A DNA stretch of 64,000 nucleotides from a bacterium 1XD8-76 (GTDB lineage Bacteria; Bacillota; Clostridia; Lachnospirales; Lachnospiraceae), in NCBI GenBank assembly GCA_003611955.1, contig RAZE01000001.1, forward strand, positions 248,001 through 312,000, in the 5' to 3' direction. Shown in pieces: positions 51,054 to 60,315 of this stretch. Both the position numbers and the translations under genes were made by a program. The notes below the pieces were generated by a model. The model searched no databases. It saw only the letters and a list, made by a program, of their open reading frames with translations, and was not told where the DNA came from. Within the stretch, counting starts at the first letter, position 1, and every line of letters starts with the position of its first letter.

Positions 51054-51082
51054 ACTTTAACCGATTTACAATTTACAGGCAA
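51054..51082 (-). promoter_or_regulatory. Promoter of the sugar importer operon
   Basis: Minus strand TTGCCT (51082-51077), 17 bases, TAAAGT (51059-51054). Weak boxes suggest that it needs an activator. A GCACTTTTTGTGC dyad lies at 51083-51095 directly upstream of the -35. Confidence 0.55.
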
Positions 51083-51101
51083 GCACTTTTTGTGCATTAT
51101 A

Positions 51102-51213
51102 TATGATTTCGTACATCTAAACAATACAAATTTTTGTCTATTATGACATTTTATGATACAAATTTTGCTGAAGAAGTTGAATTTTTTATGATTCTGTATG
51201 ATTTTTTATGATT
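51102..51213. promoter_or_regulatory. Phased TATGATT repeats upstream of the importer promoter
   Basis: TATGA-type elements start at 51102, 51142, 51152, 51187, 51197 and 51207. Spacing is 40, 10, 35, 10 and 10 bases, so most lie on the same DNA face or exactly opposite. They are upstream of the importer -35. AraC-type regulators such as the nearby YesN-like one bind direct repeats, so these may be its sites. The gene-free stretch 50990-51408 also holds the promoters and leader hairpin noted above; nothing else was seen. Confidence 0.5.
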
Positions 51214-51351
51214 TTTACTTATTTCAAAGATTTTCCGGGAGAGATTCCCCCCGTAAAATATATGCCAAATTGCCCAAAATAAGAAATGCATCCGGAAAAA
51301 TATTGAATTTTTTAAACTTTACCCGGAAAAAAGAGAAATTTTTACCTTTTC

Positions 51352-51380
51352 TTGATGGCGTTCTTCAAATATGTTATTTT
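51352..51380 (+). promoter_or_regulatory. Possible promoter of the GntR-type gene
   Basis: TTGATG (51352-51357), 17 bases, TATTTT (51375-51380). A second TATAAT occurs at 51384-51389 with a poor -35. Confidence 0.35.
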
Positions 51381-51408
51381 ATTTATAATACCGGAGGAAA
51401 TATTCCCT

Positions 51409-52491
51409 ATGCCCGCAAAATATATAAGGCTCGCAAACCTGTTAAAAAATCTGATCGACGAAAATAACGGCGATATCTTTAAACTTCCCACCGAAGCGCA
51501 GCTCTGCCGGAAATACGGTGTAAGCCGGCAGACCGTTCGAAAAGCGCTCTTTGTTCTGGAACAGGAGCATTTAATAGAAAAACGGCAGGGCAGCGGTTCC
51601 TACGCCACCGGGCTTTCCGGCACGGCAGGAAAAAATACCGTAGCCATCCTGATCTGCTCCGACACGGAATACATCTATCCCGCTCTTCTCGCCGACCTGC
51701 GCGGTGCGCTGCAGGCGCAGGGATTTTCCTTCACCGTCTGCACGACCGAAAATCGGATCTCCAGAGAAAGGGAGATTTTGCAGCATCTCCTCGCCCACCC
51801 TGTCCGCGGTATATTGAGCGAAGGCTGTAAGACGGGATTTCCGACGCCGAATCTGGATCTGTACAACCGACTGGCGGAAAAAAACATTCCCGTCCTGTTT
51901 TTCCATGGGAACTATTCCAACCTGCCGGATTTTCCCTCCATAAAGGATGATAATTACGGCGGCGGCTATTACCTGGGGAAATATCTTGCCTCTCTCGGCC
52001 ATAAAAAAACGGCCGGCATCTTCAAGGCGGACGACATCCAGGGAAGTGAGCGTTATTTCGGATTTCTGTCTGCTCTGCGGGATGAAAATATCCCTTTTTC
52101 GGAGGACTGCGTCTGCTTTTTTGACACCGCACAGCTCACCGCGCTGCAGAAAAGGCAGGACACCGGTTTTTTGTCCGAATTTGTAAGCAAACAGTTAAAC
52201 GGTTCCACCGCTGTCATCTGCTACAATGATGAGATCGCCTACTGGCTGATCAAAGAACTTTCCTATAAAAATCTGCGGGTCCCGGAGGACATCAGTGTCG
52301 TCTGTTTTGACAATACCTATCTCAGCGAACTCTCCTCCGTGCAGATCACTTCCCTGTCCCACAAAAATCACGAGATGGGGATGATCATCGCCGAAAATAT
52401 CCTGAAATTGATAAAGGGATTTCCCGTTTCCTCTCAGAAGATTCCCTGGCATCTCGATATAAAGCGAAGCTGCGGCCCTGCATCCGGATAG
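51409..52491 (+). CDS. GntR/LacI-hybrid repressor (AraR-like)
   Basis: A GntR-type winged helix (about residues 1-70: NLLKNLIDENNGDIFKLPTEAQLCRKYGVSRQTVRKALFVLEQEHLIEKRQGSGSY) fused to a LacI-type sugar sensor (about 80-355: TVAILICSD, PVLFFHGNYSN, VPEDISVVCFDN). This is the AraR architecture, in which a sugar releases the repressor from operators. Start 51409 has GGAGG upstream; a further upstream ATG adds hydrophobic residues of no domain. It is divergent from the importer operon and convergent to the YesN-type regulator. It probably responds to the same sugar family as the importer. Confidence 0.9.
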   Translation: MPAKYIRLANLLKNLIDENNGDIFKLPTEAQLCRKYGVSRQTVRKALFVLEQEHLIEKRQGSGSYATGLSGTAGKNTVAILICSDTEYIYPALLADLRGALQAQGFSFTVCTTENRISREREILQHLLAHPVRGILSEGCKTGFPTPNLDLYNRLAEKNIPVLFFHGNYSNLPDFPSIKDDNYGGGYYLGKYLASLGHKKTAGIFKADDIQGSERYFGFLSALRDENIPFSEDCVCFFDTAQLTALQKRQDTGFLSEFVSKQLNGSTAVICYNDEIAYWLIKELSYKNLRVPEDISVVCFDNTYLSELSSVQITSLSHKNHEMGMIIAENILKLIKGFPVSSQKIPWHLDIKRSCGPASG

Positions 52492-52509
52492 CTCATCCCC
52501 GGCAGGCTC

Positions 52510-54129
52510 CTACTTTCCGTTTCTGTATTCCCTCGGCGTGCAGCCCACCGTCTTCTTAAAGACAAAACTGAAATAATGGGGGTCTTTATACCCGACTTCC
52601 GCCGCGATATCGCCGGAGTGCATCTCGCTCTGGCGCAGCAGTTTCTTCGCTTTATCCATCCGCTTTTTCGTGACATATTCAATGAACGTCATCTGCATCT
52701 CCTGGCTGAAAACACTGCTGAAATAATTGCCGCTGACCCCGATCGCCCCGGCCACGCTGTTCAGGGAGAGCGTATCTTCGCTGAAGTTCTCCTCGATATA
52801 TTCCAGTCCTTTCTTTAACACCTTCTTGCCCTGGTTCTCGCTCTCCCTGTCCCTGAGAATTAACGCCCGCTCCAGAAGTTCCTGTATATAACCGTATATA
52901 TCCCTGCTGTTCACGGAAACCTCCCGCACTTTCTCATTGTCGTCCTCCGCCAACAGTTCCTCTTTACTTATTCTCAGCATCTCCATATAGTTCACGGTCG
53001 TAAAGCGCACGTTTAACAGCAGGTAATCCCGAAACAATCTGGATTCCAGCGCATCTTTCACCCCCGCCAGATAACCGTTCACAAAATCTTCTATCTCCTC
53101 CTGCTTGCCCTCCCTCAAAAATCCCTGTATAATTTCCGGGTTTACCTTCGCGCTGTCCACGGACTCAAAACTTTTGGTATCTTTCCCCGGCAGAAATTCC
53201 ACCGCGTCTTTCTCCGTCAGAATATGCTGCTGCGGATTAAAAAAACGGTGAGCCAGAATATGATTCACCTTCGTATAGCACTCCGGCAAAAGGGAGAGCC
53301 GCTCCACCGGTCTGCCGATCGCCGCGTACCACTCCATCGAAAATTCTTCTTCCTTACATATTTTTTCTATGTTGGCGATACAGCGCTGCTCCAGCTCCTC
53401 CATCCTCTCCGTCTCACCTTTTATCAGGATCCCGTACAGACTGATATTCCAGCGAAATGCCAGATACTCCGGAAACCGCATAAAGAACCGCAGCAGCGCT
53501 TCCCTGACCCGGTTGATTCCCTCAGGTTCGCTCACCGCGATCTCCGGGTTCCGATGTTTTGCCTGCAGACTCAAAAGCACCAGATTATAGCAGGGCGCAT
53601 CCAGTTCCAGGGAAAGTTTCGCCGCCTCCTCATAAATCTGCTGGACGGAGAGAACCCCCCCAAACACCTTTTCCAGAAAGCTTCTGCGGGAATAATCTTC
53701 GTACTCCTTCATCTCATTCTGAAATGTCTCCAGATAGTTTTTCTGCTCCTTCTCCGTCTCGATCTTCTCCCGGATCTCCAGCAGCACCTTCCGCAGGGCC
53801 CCTCTCGTGATCGGCTTTAGCAGGTACTGCTCCACACCCACGCGGATCGCCCGCTGGGCATACTCAAATTCATCGTAGCCGCTGATAATAATGATTCGGA
53901 TATCCGGTATCTCCTGCGTCACGATCTGGCTCAACGCCAATCCGTCCATAAACGGCATCTTAATATCCGTGATCAGCACATCCGGACGTATCTTCCTTAT
54001 CATCGGCAGCGCCATCTCTCCGTCGCTGGCTTCCCCCATGAACTGATATCCATACTCCTGCCAGGGGATATTCTTTTTCAGTCCCTCTCTGACAATACTC
54101 TCATCTTCCACCAAAAATACCTTCAGCAT
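52510..54129 (-). CDS. YesN-like response regulator with AraC output domain
   Basis: A 539-residue regulator. The receiver (1-120) has VEDESIVREGL, the phosphorylated Asp in DVLITDIKMPFMDG, and LKPI. The middle (about 130-430) is a linker domain without a clear family. The C-terminal AraC double HTH has LSLNSVAGAIGVSGNYFSSVFSQEMQMTFIEYVTKKRM and GDIAAEVGYKDPHYFSFVFKKTVGCTPREYR. It pairs with the YesM-like kinase, two genes upstream. Convergence with the GntR-type gene leaves an 18-base gap. It is the likely activator of the importer operon. Confidence 0.92.
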   Translation of the reverse strand: MLKVFLVEDESIVREGLKKNIPWQEYGYQFMGEASDGEMALPMIRKIRPDVLITDIKMPFMDGLALSQIVTQEIPDIRIIIISGYDEFEYAQRAIRVGVEQYLLKPITRGALRKVLLEIREKIETEKEQKNYLETFQNEMKEYEDYSRRSFLEKVFGGVLSVQQIYEEAAKLSLELDAPCYNLVLLSLQAKHRNPEIAVSEPEGINRVREALLRFFMRFPEYLAFRWNISLYGILIKGETERMEELEQRCIANIEKICKEEEFSMEWYAAIGRPVERLSLLPECYTKVNHILAHRFFNPQQHILTEKDAVEFLPGKDTKSFESVDSAKVNPEIIQGFLREGKQEEIEDFVNGYLAGVKDALESRLFRDYLLLNVRFTTVNYMEMLRISKEELLAEDDNEKVREVSVNSRDIYGYIQELLERALILRDRESENQGKKVLKKGLEYIEENFSEDTLSLNSVAGAIGVSGNYFSSVFSQEMQMTFIEYVTKKRMDKAKKLLRQSEMHSGDIAAEVGYKDPHYFSFVFKKTVGCTPREYRNGK

Positions 54130-54155
54130 ATGTCTTCCCTCTTCCGGATAAATTG

Positions 54156-55205
54156 TTAATATGTCCTGCTGTCCAAAAACTCAGCGACATTCTCCTTTGT
54201 AAATATATTTTCCTCGACTATATAACTCTTTTCCACCGGCTCTCCGTTTTCCAGCTTCTTTATGATACTGTCGACGTAAATACCCTGCACCGGATTACAC
54301 TCGATATCCACATTGATCAGCCCTTCGTCCACCATCTCCAGCGCGTCCCGGATCGCGTCAAAGGAAAGGACCGTCACCTTCCCGCGTTCCCCAAAGCTGA
54401 CACCCGCCTCCTGCATCGCCTCGATAGCTCCCATCGTCATATCATCGTTCTGGGACACCAGCACATCGATGCTCGGATAGCGGTGCAGCATCTCCCGCAT
54501 GACTTCCTTCCCCTTTGTGGCCGTAAAATCAGCCGAAGCCGACTCCAGGATATACCAGTTCTCATGGCGCTCCGCGATCTCTTCAAACCCCTCCGTTCTG
54601 CCGATCTGCGCCGTGGAACCGATCGTCCCCTGCAGCACCACGATATTGATATTTTCCGACTGCCTGTTCCTTTTTCTCAGATATTGCTCTAACCATATCC
54701 CCGCCTTTTTCCCTTCCTCCCTGGCGTCGGTACCGATCCATGTCGTGTAGAGGGATTCATCCTTTACATCCACCATTCGGTCGATAACAATAACAGGAAT
54801 TCCGGCATCCTTCGCCTCCTGCAGCACCGTATCCCAGCCGCTCTCTATCACCGGCGCAAACACGATATAGTCCACGCGCTGAGAGATAAAACTCCGGATC
54901 GTCTTGATCTGGTTTTCCTGGGTCTGCCTCGCATTGTTATAGATCAGAAAATAGCCCGCATCTTTCGTCAGCGCCTCCTGAATCGAGCGCGTATGCGCCG
55001 TTCTCCAGCCCGACTCGCTCCCCAGCTGAGAAAATCCCACCACGATCAGGTCTTCCATCTCCGAGTCGGCAGGACTCTGTTCTATCTCGATCCCCCGATA
55101 AAGCCCGTGGCTGATAAAGACAAGCGGCAGGACGCAGAGCAGCAAAATGCAGATTCCAACATGTCCGAAAATGATCTTTTTTAATATCTCCACTGCCCTT
55201 TTCAT
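54156..55205 (-). CDS. Membrane-anchored sugar-binding sensor protein
   Basis: A periplasmic-binding fold of 349 residues with an uncleaved N-terminal helix (about residues 15-34: VGICILLLCVLPLVFISHGL) and no lipobox. The domain mirrors the importer's binding protein: VVGFSQLGSESGWRTAHTRSIQEAL, GWDTVLQEAKDAGIPVIVIDRMVD, TIGSTAQIGRTEGFEEIAE, VSQNDDMTMGAIEAMQEAG and LSFDAIRDALEMVDEGLINVDIECNPVQG. It lies between the kinase and the regulator and overlaps the kinase stop by 4 bases. As in Clostridium XylFII-LytS-YesN, it probably presents a sugar to the kinase rather than to a transporter (inference). Confidence 0.88.
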   Translation of the reverse strand: MKRAVEILKKIIFGHVGICILLLCVLPLVFISHGLYRGIEIEQSPADSEMEDLIVVGFSQLGSESGWRTAHTRSIQEALTKDAGYFLIYNNARQTQENQIKTIRSFISQRVDYIVFAPVIESGWDTVLQEAKDAGIPVIVIDRMVDVKDESLYTTWIGTDAREEGKKAGIWLEQYLRKRNRQSENINIVVLQGTIGSTAQIGRTEGFEEIAERHENWYILESASADFTATKGKEVMREMLHRYPSIDVLVSQNDDMTMGAIEAMQEAGVSFGERGKVTVLSFDAIRDALEMVDEGLINVDIECNPVQGIYVDSIIKKLENGEPVEKSYIVEENIFTKENVAEFLDSRTY

Positions 55206-56752
55206 CTGTCTTCCTCTTTTTTATCCGTTCTTATATTTTCCTGCAACAGTTCTCCCGATGATTTTTCATGCAGTTTTACCGCGGGGATCACAATACTGAC
55301 TTTTGTGCCTTTTCCCTTTTCCGATTCTATCGTCATCCCGTATTCCATCCCGAAATTCATACGGATGCGCTCATTGACGTTGGCAAGTCCGAATCCCTTC
55401 TCCGTCTCCTTGCACGGTCTGCCGATCTCTGTCTGCAGCCGTTTCAGCTCGGCCTCATCCATCCCCACGCCGTTGTCCCGCACGCACAGCAGGATCCTGT
55501 TCTCCTCCGATCTCTCCATCTCCCCTGTGATCCAGATCTTTCCCTTTGCCCGTTTATATTTTATGCCGTGATATAAGGAATTTTCCACCAGGGGCTGCAG
55601 GGTCAGCTTCAATATCTTATACTGGTACAGCTCCGGATCGATAGCGATCTCATAGTCCAGGATATCCCTATAGCGCACCTGCTGGATCTCCAGGTATCCC
55701 CGTATATGCTGTTCCTCCTCCCGGATCGAGATATACTCTTTTCCCTTGCTCAGCACCAGCCGGAAAAATTCGGACAGCGCTACGACCACGTCCACCGCTT
55801 TATCCGGATCGTCCCCCTCTATCAGCCAGACGATCGTGTCTAACGTATTGTAAAGGAAATGGGGGTTGATCTGCTCCTGCAAAAGCCGAAGCTCCGCATG
55901 CCGCATTTTCCGCTCGTCCTCCTTGATCTGGTGCACCATTACTTCCAGATTCTCCGACATGTCGTTCACACTGTCCGATAGTACCTCCAGCTCATCCTCC
56001 GTCTGCATCTTCGCCCGATGGGAAAAATTGCCCTCCGCTATCTGACTGGTGATCCGACACAGCTCCTGGATCGGTTTCGTGATACTGTTCAGAATAGCGC
56101 TGGTGATCAAAATCACCGAGGCGACAATACAGCCGCCCATCAGGACGCTGATTAAGATCACATGTTCCACTTCCGTGTTCAACTGTACCTTCAGCTGTTC
56201 GATCGTTCTGGTCTGATAATAGATATAATACTGTATATCATCCTGTATCAGTTCCGTCAGAATATAGATATCGTTGTACAGCATGTCCGTATTTTTTTCG
56301 TATTCCCCCTCCGACTCCTGGTTCTCCCTGACGTCATCCACCCTGTCCTCCAGCGTGTCCAGGTTGCGCAGAAGGCTTTGCAGCCACACCCGGCTCTCCC
56401 GGTCCGTCGTGATCGTCAACAGTCTGCTGCCCTCCATTCTGAGCTCATCGATCAGAGTATAGGGATTTTTCAGCGTGCCGTCCTCGTCCACCGTGTCAAA
56501 CGTCACATTGCTGACCACCAGTTTATAGAGGCTCTCATCGATCTCCTCCTTGAAGTTCATATTGTAGTTGTTCGCGACGGTCATGCTGCTCACGATCTGG
56601 TCGTAGGCGCGGCTGTAGTTGAGAAGCGCCATGATCAGATAGATCGCGACGTAGAGGATCGGCACCATCGCCACGACCACCAGCACGATCAGTTTATTTT
56701 TCAGGGGGTACTTTATTTTTTCCGCAGTCATAATGTTTTCCGGTTCCTCCAT
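55202..56752 (-). CDS. YesM-like sensor histidine kinase
   Basis: A 516-residue membrane kinase. Helices at about 18-38 and 198-222 flank an external sensor of about 160 residues. A HAMP domain (about 222-275: SITKPIQELCRITSQIAEGNFSH) follows, then the His_kinase domain with LRLLQEQINPHFLYNTLDTI (the phospho-acceptor His is in NPHF) and a GHKL ATPase: LKLTLQPLVENSLYHGIKYK, VRDNGVGM, GFGLANVNERIRM. It is the first gene of the sensor unit with a TTGACA promoter and is divergent from a PutP symporter. Confidence 0.92.
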   Translation of the reverse strand: MEEPENIMTAEKIKYPLKNKLIVLVVVAMVPILYVAIYLIMALLNYSRAYDQIVSSMTVANNYNMNFKEEIDESLYKLVVSNVTFDTVDEDGTLKNPYTLIDELRMEGSRLLTITTDRESRVWLQSLLRNLDTLEDRVDDVRENQESEGEYEKNTDMLYNDIYILTELIQDDIQYYIYYQTRTIEQLKVQLNTEVEHVILISVLMGGCIVASVILITSAILNSITKPIQELCRITSQIAEGNFSHRAKMQTEDELEVLSDSVNDMSENLEVMVHQIKEDERKMRHAELRLLQEQINPHFLYNTLDTIVWLIEGDDPDKAVDVVVALSEFFRLVLSKGKEYISIREEEQHIRGYLEIQQVRYRDILDYEIAIDPELYQYKILKLTLQPLVENSLYHGIKYKRAKGKIWITGEMERSEENRILLCVRDNGVGMDEAELKRLQTEIGRPCKETEKGFGLANVNERIRMNFGMEYGMTIESEKGKGTKVSIVIPAVKLHEKSSGELLQENIRTDKKEEDR

Positions 56753-56779
56753 ATGTGTCGGTGAAAACCCTTTACTCCT

Positions 56780-56808
56780 ACTCTACCCATTCCGGGTATT
56801 CTTGTCAA
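56780..56808 (-). promoter_or_regulatory. Promoter of the sensor unit (yesM-type)
   Basis: Minus strand TTGACA (56808-56803), 17 bases, TAGAGT (56785-56780). GTGTCGG (56755-56761) and CCGACAC (56813-56819) are complementary and flank the promoter. Confidence 0.6.
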
Positions 56809-56824
56809 TTATCCGACACCGATT

Positions 56825-56853
56825 TTGACAAATGCGCTTTAGTGTGCTAAACT
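56825..56853 (+). promoter_or_regulatory. Promoter of the PutP-type symporter gene
   Basis: TTGACA (56825-56830), 17 bases, TAAACT (56848-56853); AAAGGAGG lies before the ATG at 56896. Confidence 0.7.
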
Positions 56854-56895
56854 GTGAAAGATTTGTATAAAGATGCAGAAAAGGAGGAGTTTACT

Positions 56896-58416
56896 ATGTT
56901 GACGCAAAGCTGTATCATTCTGGCTATTGTGATCTATCTGTGCGGTATGCTGTACATAGGCATCGCTTTTTCCAAAAAGAATTCCAATACGGATGATTTT
57001 TATCTGGGCGGAAGAACTCTCGGTCCCTTCGTCACCGCCATGAGCGCGGAAGCTTCCGACATGAGCAGCTATCTGCTGATGGGGCTTCCCGGGCTTGCCT
57101 ATCTGTCCGGTCTCGCCGACGTGGGGTGGACCGTGATCGGGCTGGCTGCCGGCACCTATCTGAACTGGCTGATCGTCTCCAAGAAGATCCGCCGTTATTC
57201 CCATGCGGTAGGCGCCATCACGATCCCGGACTTTTTCGCAAAACGCTACGGCGATCAGAAAAACATCCTGACCGCCATTGCCGCCGTGATCATCATTATC
57301 TTCTTCATCCCCTACACCGCATCCGGTTTTTCCGCCTGCGGCAAACTGTTCAGCACGCTCTTCGGCATGAACTACATGGTGGCGATGATCGTCTCCGCCG
57401 TGATCATCGTGACCTACTGTGCATTCGGCGGCTTCCTGGCGGTCAGCACCACGGACCTGATCCAGAGTATCATCATGACGATCGCGCTGTTCATCGTGAT
57501 CGGATTCGGTGTGGTTCAGGCGGGCGGAACTGCCGCTGTGATCGAAAATGCGAAAGCTCTGCCTGGTTATCTGAGTTTCACGCAGACTTACCTGGCGGAC
57601 ACGAACAGCGCCTCCCCATACACACCGCTGATGATGGTGTCCATGCTCGCCTGGGGGCTCGGCTATTTCGGTATGCCCCATATCCTGCTGCGCTTCATGG
57701 CCATCGAGGATGAGGAAAAGCTGTCGTTATCCAGAAGAGTCGCCTCCGTATGGGTGGTCATCTCCATGGCGGTGGCCGTGCTGATCGGCATCATCGGCTA
57801 CGGCATGACAAAGGCGGGCGTCCTCCCCGCCCTCGAAGATTCCGAGACGATCATCATCCGGATCGCCGGTTATCTGAGCAATTTCGGTGTCTTCCCTGCG
57901 CTGATCGCCGGCATTATTATGGCCGGCATTCTCGCCGCCACGATGTCCACCGCGGACTCCCAGCTTCTGACCGCGGCCTCCGGCATCTCTCAGAATATCA
58001 TGCAGGACTTCTTCGGCGTCAAGCTGAAAGACAAAACGGCGATGTCTATCGCGAGGATCACTGTCATCGCCATCGCCGTGATCGGTATCTTTCTGGCAAG
58101 AGATCCGAACAGCTCCGTGTTCCGGATCGTATCCTTCGCCTGGGCGGGCTTCGGCGCGACCTTCGGCCCCGTTGTCCTCCTCGCGCTGTTCTGGAGGCGC
58201 TCCAACAAATGGGGCGCTCTGGCTGGCATGATCTCCGGCGGCGTCATGATCTTTGTCTGGAAATTCGGCATCGCAAAGCTGGGCGGCGCCTTCAATATCT
58301 ATGAACTGCTGCCCGCTTTTATTATCGCCTGTGTCTTCAATGTCGTTGTCAGTCTGCTGACACCGGCTCCCGGGGAGGAGATCACAAAGGTGTTTGATCA
58401 GGTGAGCGGGAAGTAA
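56896..58416 (+). CDS. Sodium/solute symporter, PutP-type
   Basis: Na+-coupled symporter of the SSS family, 506 residues, with about 13 hydrophobic helices. FYLGGRTLGPFVTAMSAEASDMSSYLLMGLPGLAYLSGLADVGW matches the PutP sodium site, and GGFLAVSTTDLIQSIIM and ATMSTADSQLLTAASGISQNI are the later signature segments. It is very like sodium/proline symporters; other amino acids remain possible. The start at 56896 is chosen because AAAGGAGGAG stands before it. A terminator follows at 58432-58458. Confidence 0.92.
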   Translation: MLTQSCIILAIVIYLCGMLYIGIAFSKKNSNTDDFYLGGRTLGPFVTAMSAEASDMSSYLLMGLPGLAYLSGLADVGWTVIGLAAGTYLNWLIVSKKIRRYSHAVGAITIPDFFAKRYGDQKNILTAIAAVIIIIFFIPYTASGFSACGKLFSTLFGMNYMVAMIVSAVIIVTYCAFGGFLAVSTTDLIQSIIMTIALFIVIGFGVVQAGGTAAVIENAKALPGYLSFTQTYLADTNSASPYTPLMMVSMLAWGLGYFGMPHILLRFMAIEDEEKLSLSRRVASVWVVISMAVAVLIGIIGYGMTKAGVLPALEDSETIIIRIAGYLSNFGVFPALIAGIIMAGILAATMSTADSQLLTAASGISQNIMQDFFGVKLKDKTAMSIARITVIAIAVIGIFLARDPNSSVFRIVSFAWAGFGATFGPVVLLALFWRRSNKWGALAGMISGGVMIFVWKFGIAKLGGAFNIYELLPAFIIACVFNVVVSLLTPAPGEEITKVFDQVSGK

Positions 58417-58431
58417 AACAGTTGTTTTAAA

Positions 58432-58458
58432 AAAGGCAGCCATCAACGGGCTGCCTTT
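58432..58458 (+). terminator. Terminator of the symporter gene
   Basis: AAAGGCAGCC (58432-58441) pairs with GGCTGCCTTT (58449-58458) around seven bases. A short T tract ends the stem. Confidence 0.65.
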
Positions 58459-58491
58459 CACATTGGCCATATCTAAGATTGAACTGTCCGC

Positions 58492-58626
58492 TCACAGTTC
58501 TTTCAGCAGGAACGCCATATCATCCTCATAGGAGCGGACAATATCGCGCTGGATCTGCAGCACCTCATTCATCTGCTTCGTATCTACAAAAGTCTGCATG
58601 GCGTCCGGCACCCGTATATCAAGCCC
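58492..58626 (-). pseudogene. Fragment of a DUF4143/AAA_14 ATPase
   Basis: On the minus strand an open piece reads GLDIRVPDAMQTFVDTKQMN and then EVLQIQRDIVRSYEDDMAFL, ending LKEL and stop. It aligns without gaps with the middle of the intact gene just upstream (MPAIVFSFVSKKNYSGTLKM, QQQILLDYEEDITKY). It has no start and is a remnant of a second copy. A 40-codon frame with a good AGGAGG site (58706-58584) crosses it in another frame; I do not support it as a gene. Confidence 0.65.
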
Positions 58627-58733
58627 ACGACAAAAAATTTACTACTTTTTTTGAAGATTTCCGGGCAGCCGCATAGCTGTCCGCAGCTACTTAATACGGT
58701 ATTCATGGCTCACGCCTCCTGGTTTGCTTATTC

Positions 58734-60095
58734 CTAATGTGCAACATTTTTGTCCTGTTCCGTTTTTTCCCGCAGAAACCGTTTCAATAAAAAAGTGAAA
58801 AAATACGGAAAAGTATAAAACAGGCCGTTAAATCCTATATTGCGATCCGCAAGTTTGACTCCGTACTTTATATCCGCGTATTTTTCCTTTTTGATCAGAT
58901 TATTTAAAGAAGCCGTCGCCGAGTCGCCCGCTTTCACCTCTATCGGTACAAGGGAATTCGCATCCCGCACAAAAAAGTCTATTTCCAGTGTTCCCTTCTC
59001 ATTCCTGTAGAAAAACAGAGAATACCCCTGCTTTACCAGCATATCTCCAACAACATTTTCATAGATAGCGCCTTTGTATGTGTTAAAGTTCTTATTATAG
59101 CGTAAATCTTCCTGCGCTTCCTCATCCAGTGATCCTACAAGCAGGCCCGTATCGGCAAAATAGACTTTATAATGATCCGGGAGATAATTTCCCTTCAACG
59201 GAAGTTCCGGTTGTTCCATGCAGTAACATACATTGACGATTCCTGCATTGGCGAGCCAATCGATCGCCCCTATATAATCACGGTTTCTGGCCCCTTTTGC
59301 CACCTTTGATATCTGAAACTTCTTGTTGTCTTTCCCGAGAAATGCCGGTATCTTGCGATAGGTATTCAATACTTTCGCCTTATCAAAGCCTTCCGCATAT
59401 TTCGTGATATCCTCTTCGTAATCAAGCAGGATCTGTTGCTGCATCTTCAATGTGCCACTGTAATTTTTCTTCGAGACAAAGGAAAACACGATTGCGGGCA
59501 TCCCCCCCAACACCATATATTCCCTGAAATTTTCCAGTATCACTTCATACTCTACCCTGGAAAGGGGCTCCAGAGAATGCATATGTTCGTACAGAGATTC
59601 TATCTGCGGTCCGGTATAGCCTTTTGCCCACAGGTACTCCTCAAAATCCAGAGAATACATGATAATATCTTCTTTGTTACCGACGCTGTTCGATTCTATT
59701 TCTCTGTAGTTGATGCCCATCAGTGAACCGGAACATATTACATCATAACGTCCATTTTCACGAAACGACTTCAGGGAAGTCGCACAGTTTACACAATCCT
59801 GTAATTCATCGAAAAACAGCAGCGTTTCACCCGGCACAAATTCCAACGACGGATTTTTCAACGAAATATTTTTTAAAATCGTATCCACTTCAAATCCATC
59901 GTCGAAAATATCTTTGTACTGTTTTTGCAGTGCAAAGTTGATTTCTACCACAAAGCGATAATTCTGCTTTGCAAAATGACGTATCGCCTCCGTCTTTCCG
60001 ATCTGCCTTGCACCTTTGATAATCAGCGGGTATCTGTCTGGGTTCTCTTTCCATTCCGAAAGTCTTAAATCTATTTTTCTCGCCAGTCGCTCCAT
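58734..60095 (-). CDS. ATPase of the AAA_14/DUF4143 family
   Basis: A 453-residue protein with an N-terminal AAA ATPase (Walker A KGARQIGKTEAIRHFA; Walker B ETLLFFDELQDC) and a C-terminal DUF4143 domain, where IEVDFFV-like nuclease-fold residues are seen in GTLEIDFFVRDANSLVPIEVKAG (D-ExK type). The family is common in anaerobes, often in multiple copies, with no known role; a nucleic-acid or defence link has been suggested. AAAGGGGG precedes the ATG. A decayed copy lies immediately downstream. Confidence 0.9.
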   Translation of the reverse strand: MERLARKIDLRLSEWKENPDRYPLIIKGARQIGKTEAIRHFAKQNYRFVVEINFALQKQYKDIFDDGFEVDTILKNISLKNPSLEFVPGETLLFFDELQDCVNCATSLKSFRENGRYDVICSGSLMGINYREIESNSVGNKEDIIMYSLDFEEYLWAKGYTGPQIESLYEHMHSLEPLSRVEYEVILENFREYMVLGGMPAIVFSFVSKKNYSGTLKMQQQILLDYEEDITKYAEGFDKAKVLNTYRKIPAFLGKDNKKFQISKVAKGARNRDYIGAIDWLANAGIVNVCYCMEQPELPLKGNYLPDHYKVYFADTGLLVGSLDEEAQEDLRYNKNFNTYKGAIYENVVGDMLVKQGYSLFFYRNEKGTLEIDFFVRDANSLVPIEVKAGDSATASLNNLIKKEKYADIKYGVKLADRNIGFNGLFYTFPYFFTFLLKRFLREKTEQDKNVAH

Positions 60096-60315
60096 AGAGG
60101 CTTCCCCCTTTACAGCGTTATTTTATCACAAAATTCCTCCGATTACAATTATAGTATTCACATTTTTCCTATATATTATCGCTCTTATTTCACATTTTTC
60201 TTTCCGCTTCCCTCAGGAAAAAGACACCTGCAAAAGTTCCATGGTATCATTTCGAGAAGACTTCGCAGGCAGTTTGGTACATCCCTTTTGATGGTATATC
60301 ATCCGTATATGATGG

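Noticed and set aside
51142-51213. Short direct repeats considered as CRISPR or origin iterons
   Set aside because: Units are only seven bases with no unique spacers, and they sit in a promoter region, which fits regulator sites better.
58584-58706. 40-codon frame with a good AGGAGG site
   Set aside because: It overlaps the DUF4143 remnant in another frame and has no homology that I recognise; likely the start signal of a lost gene.
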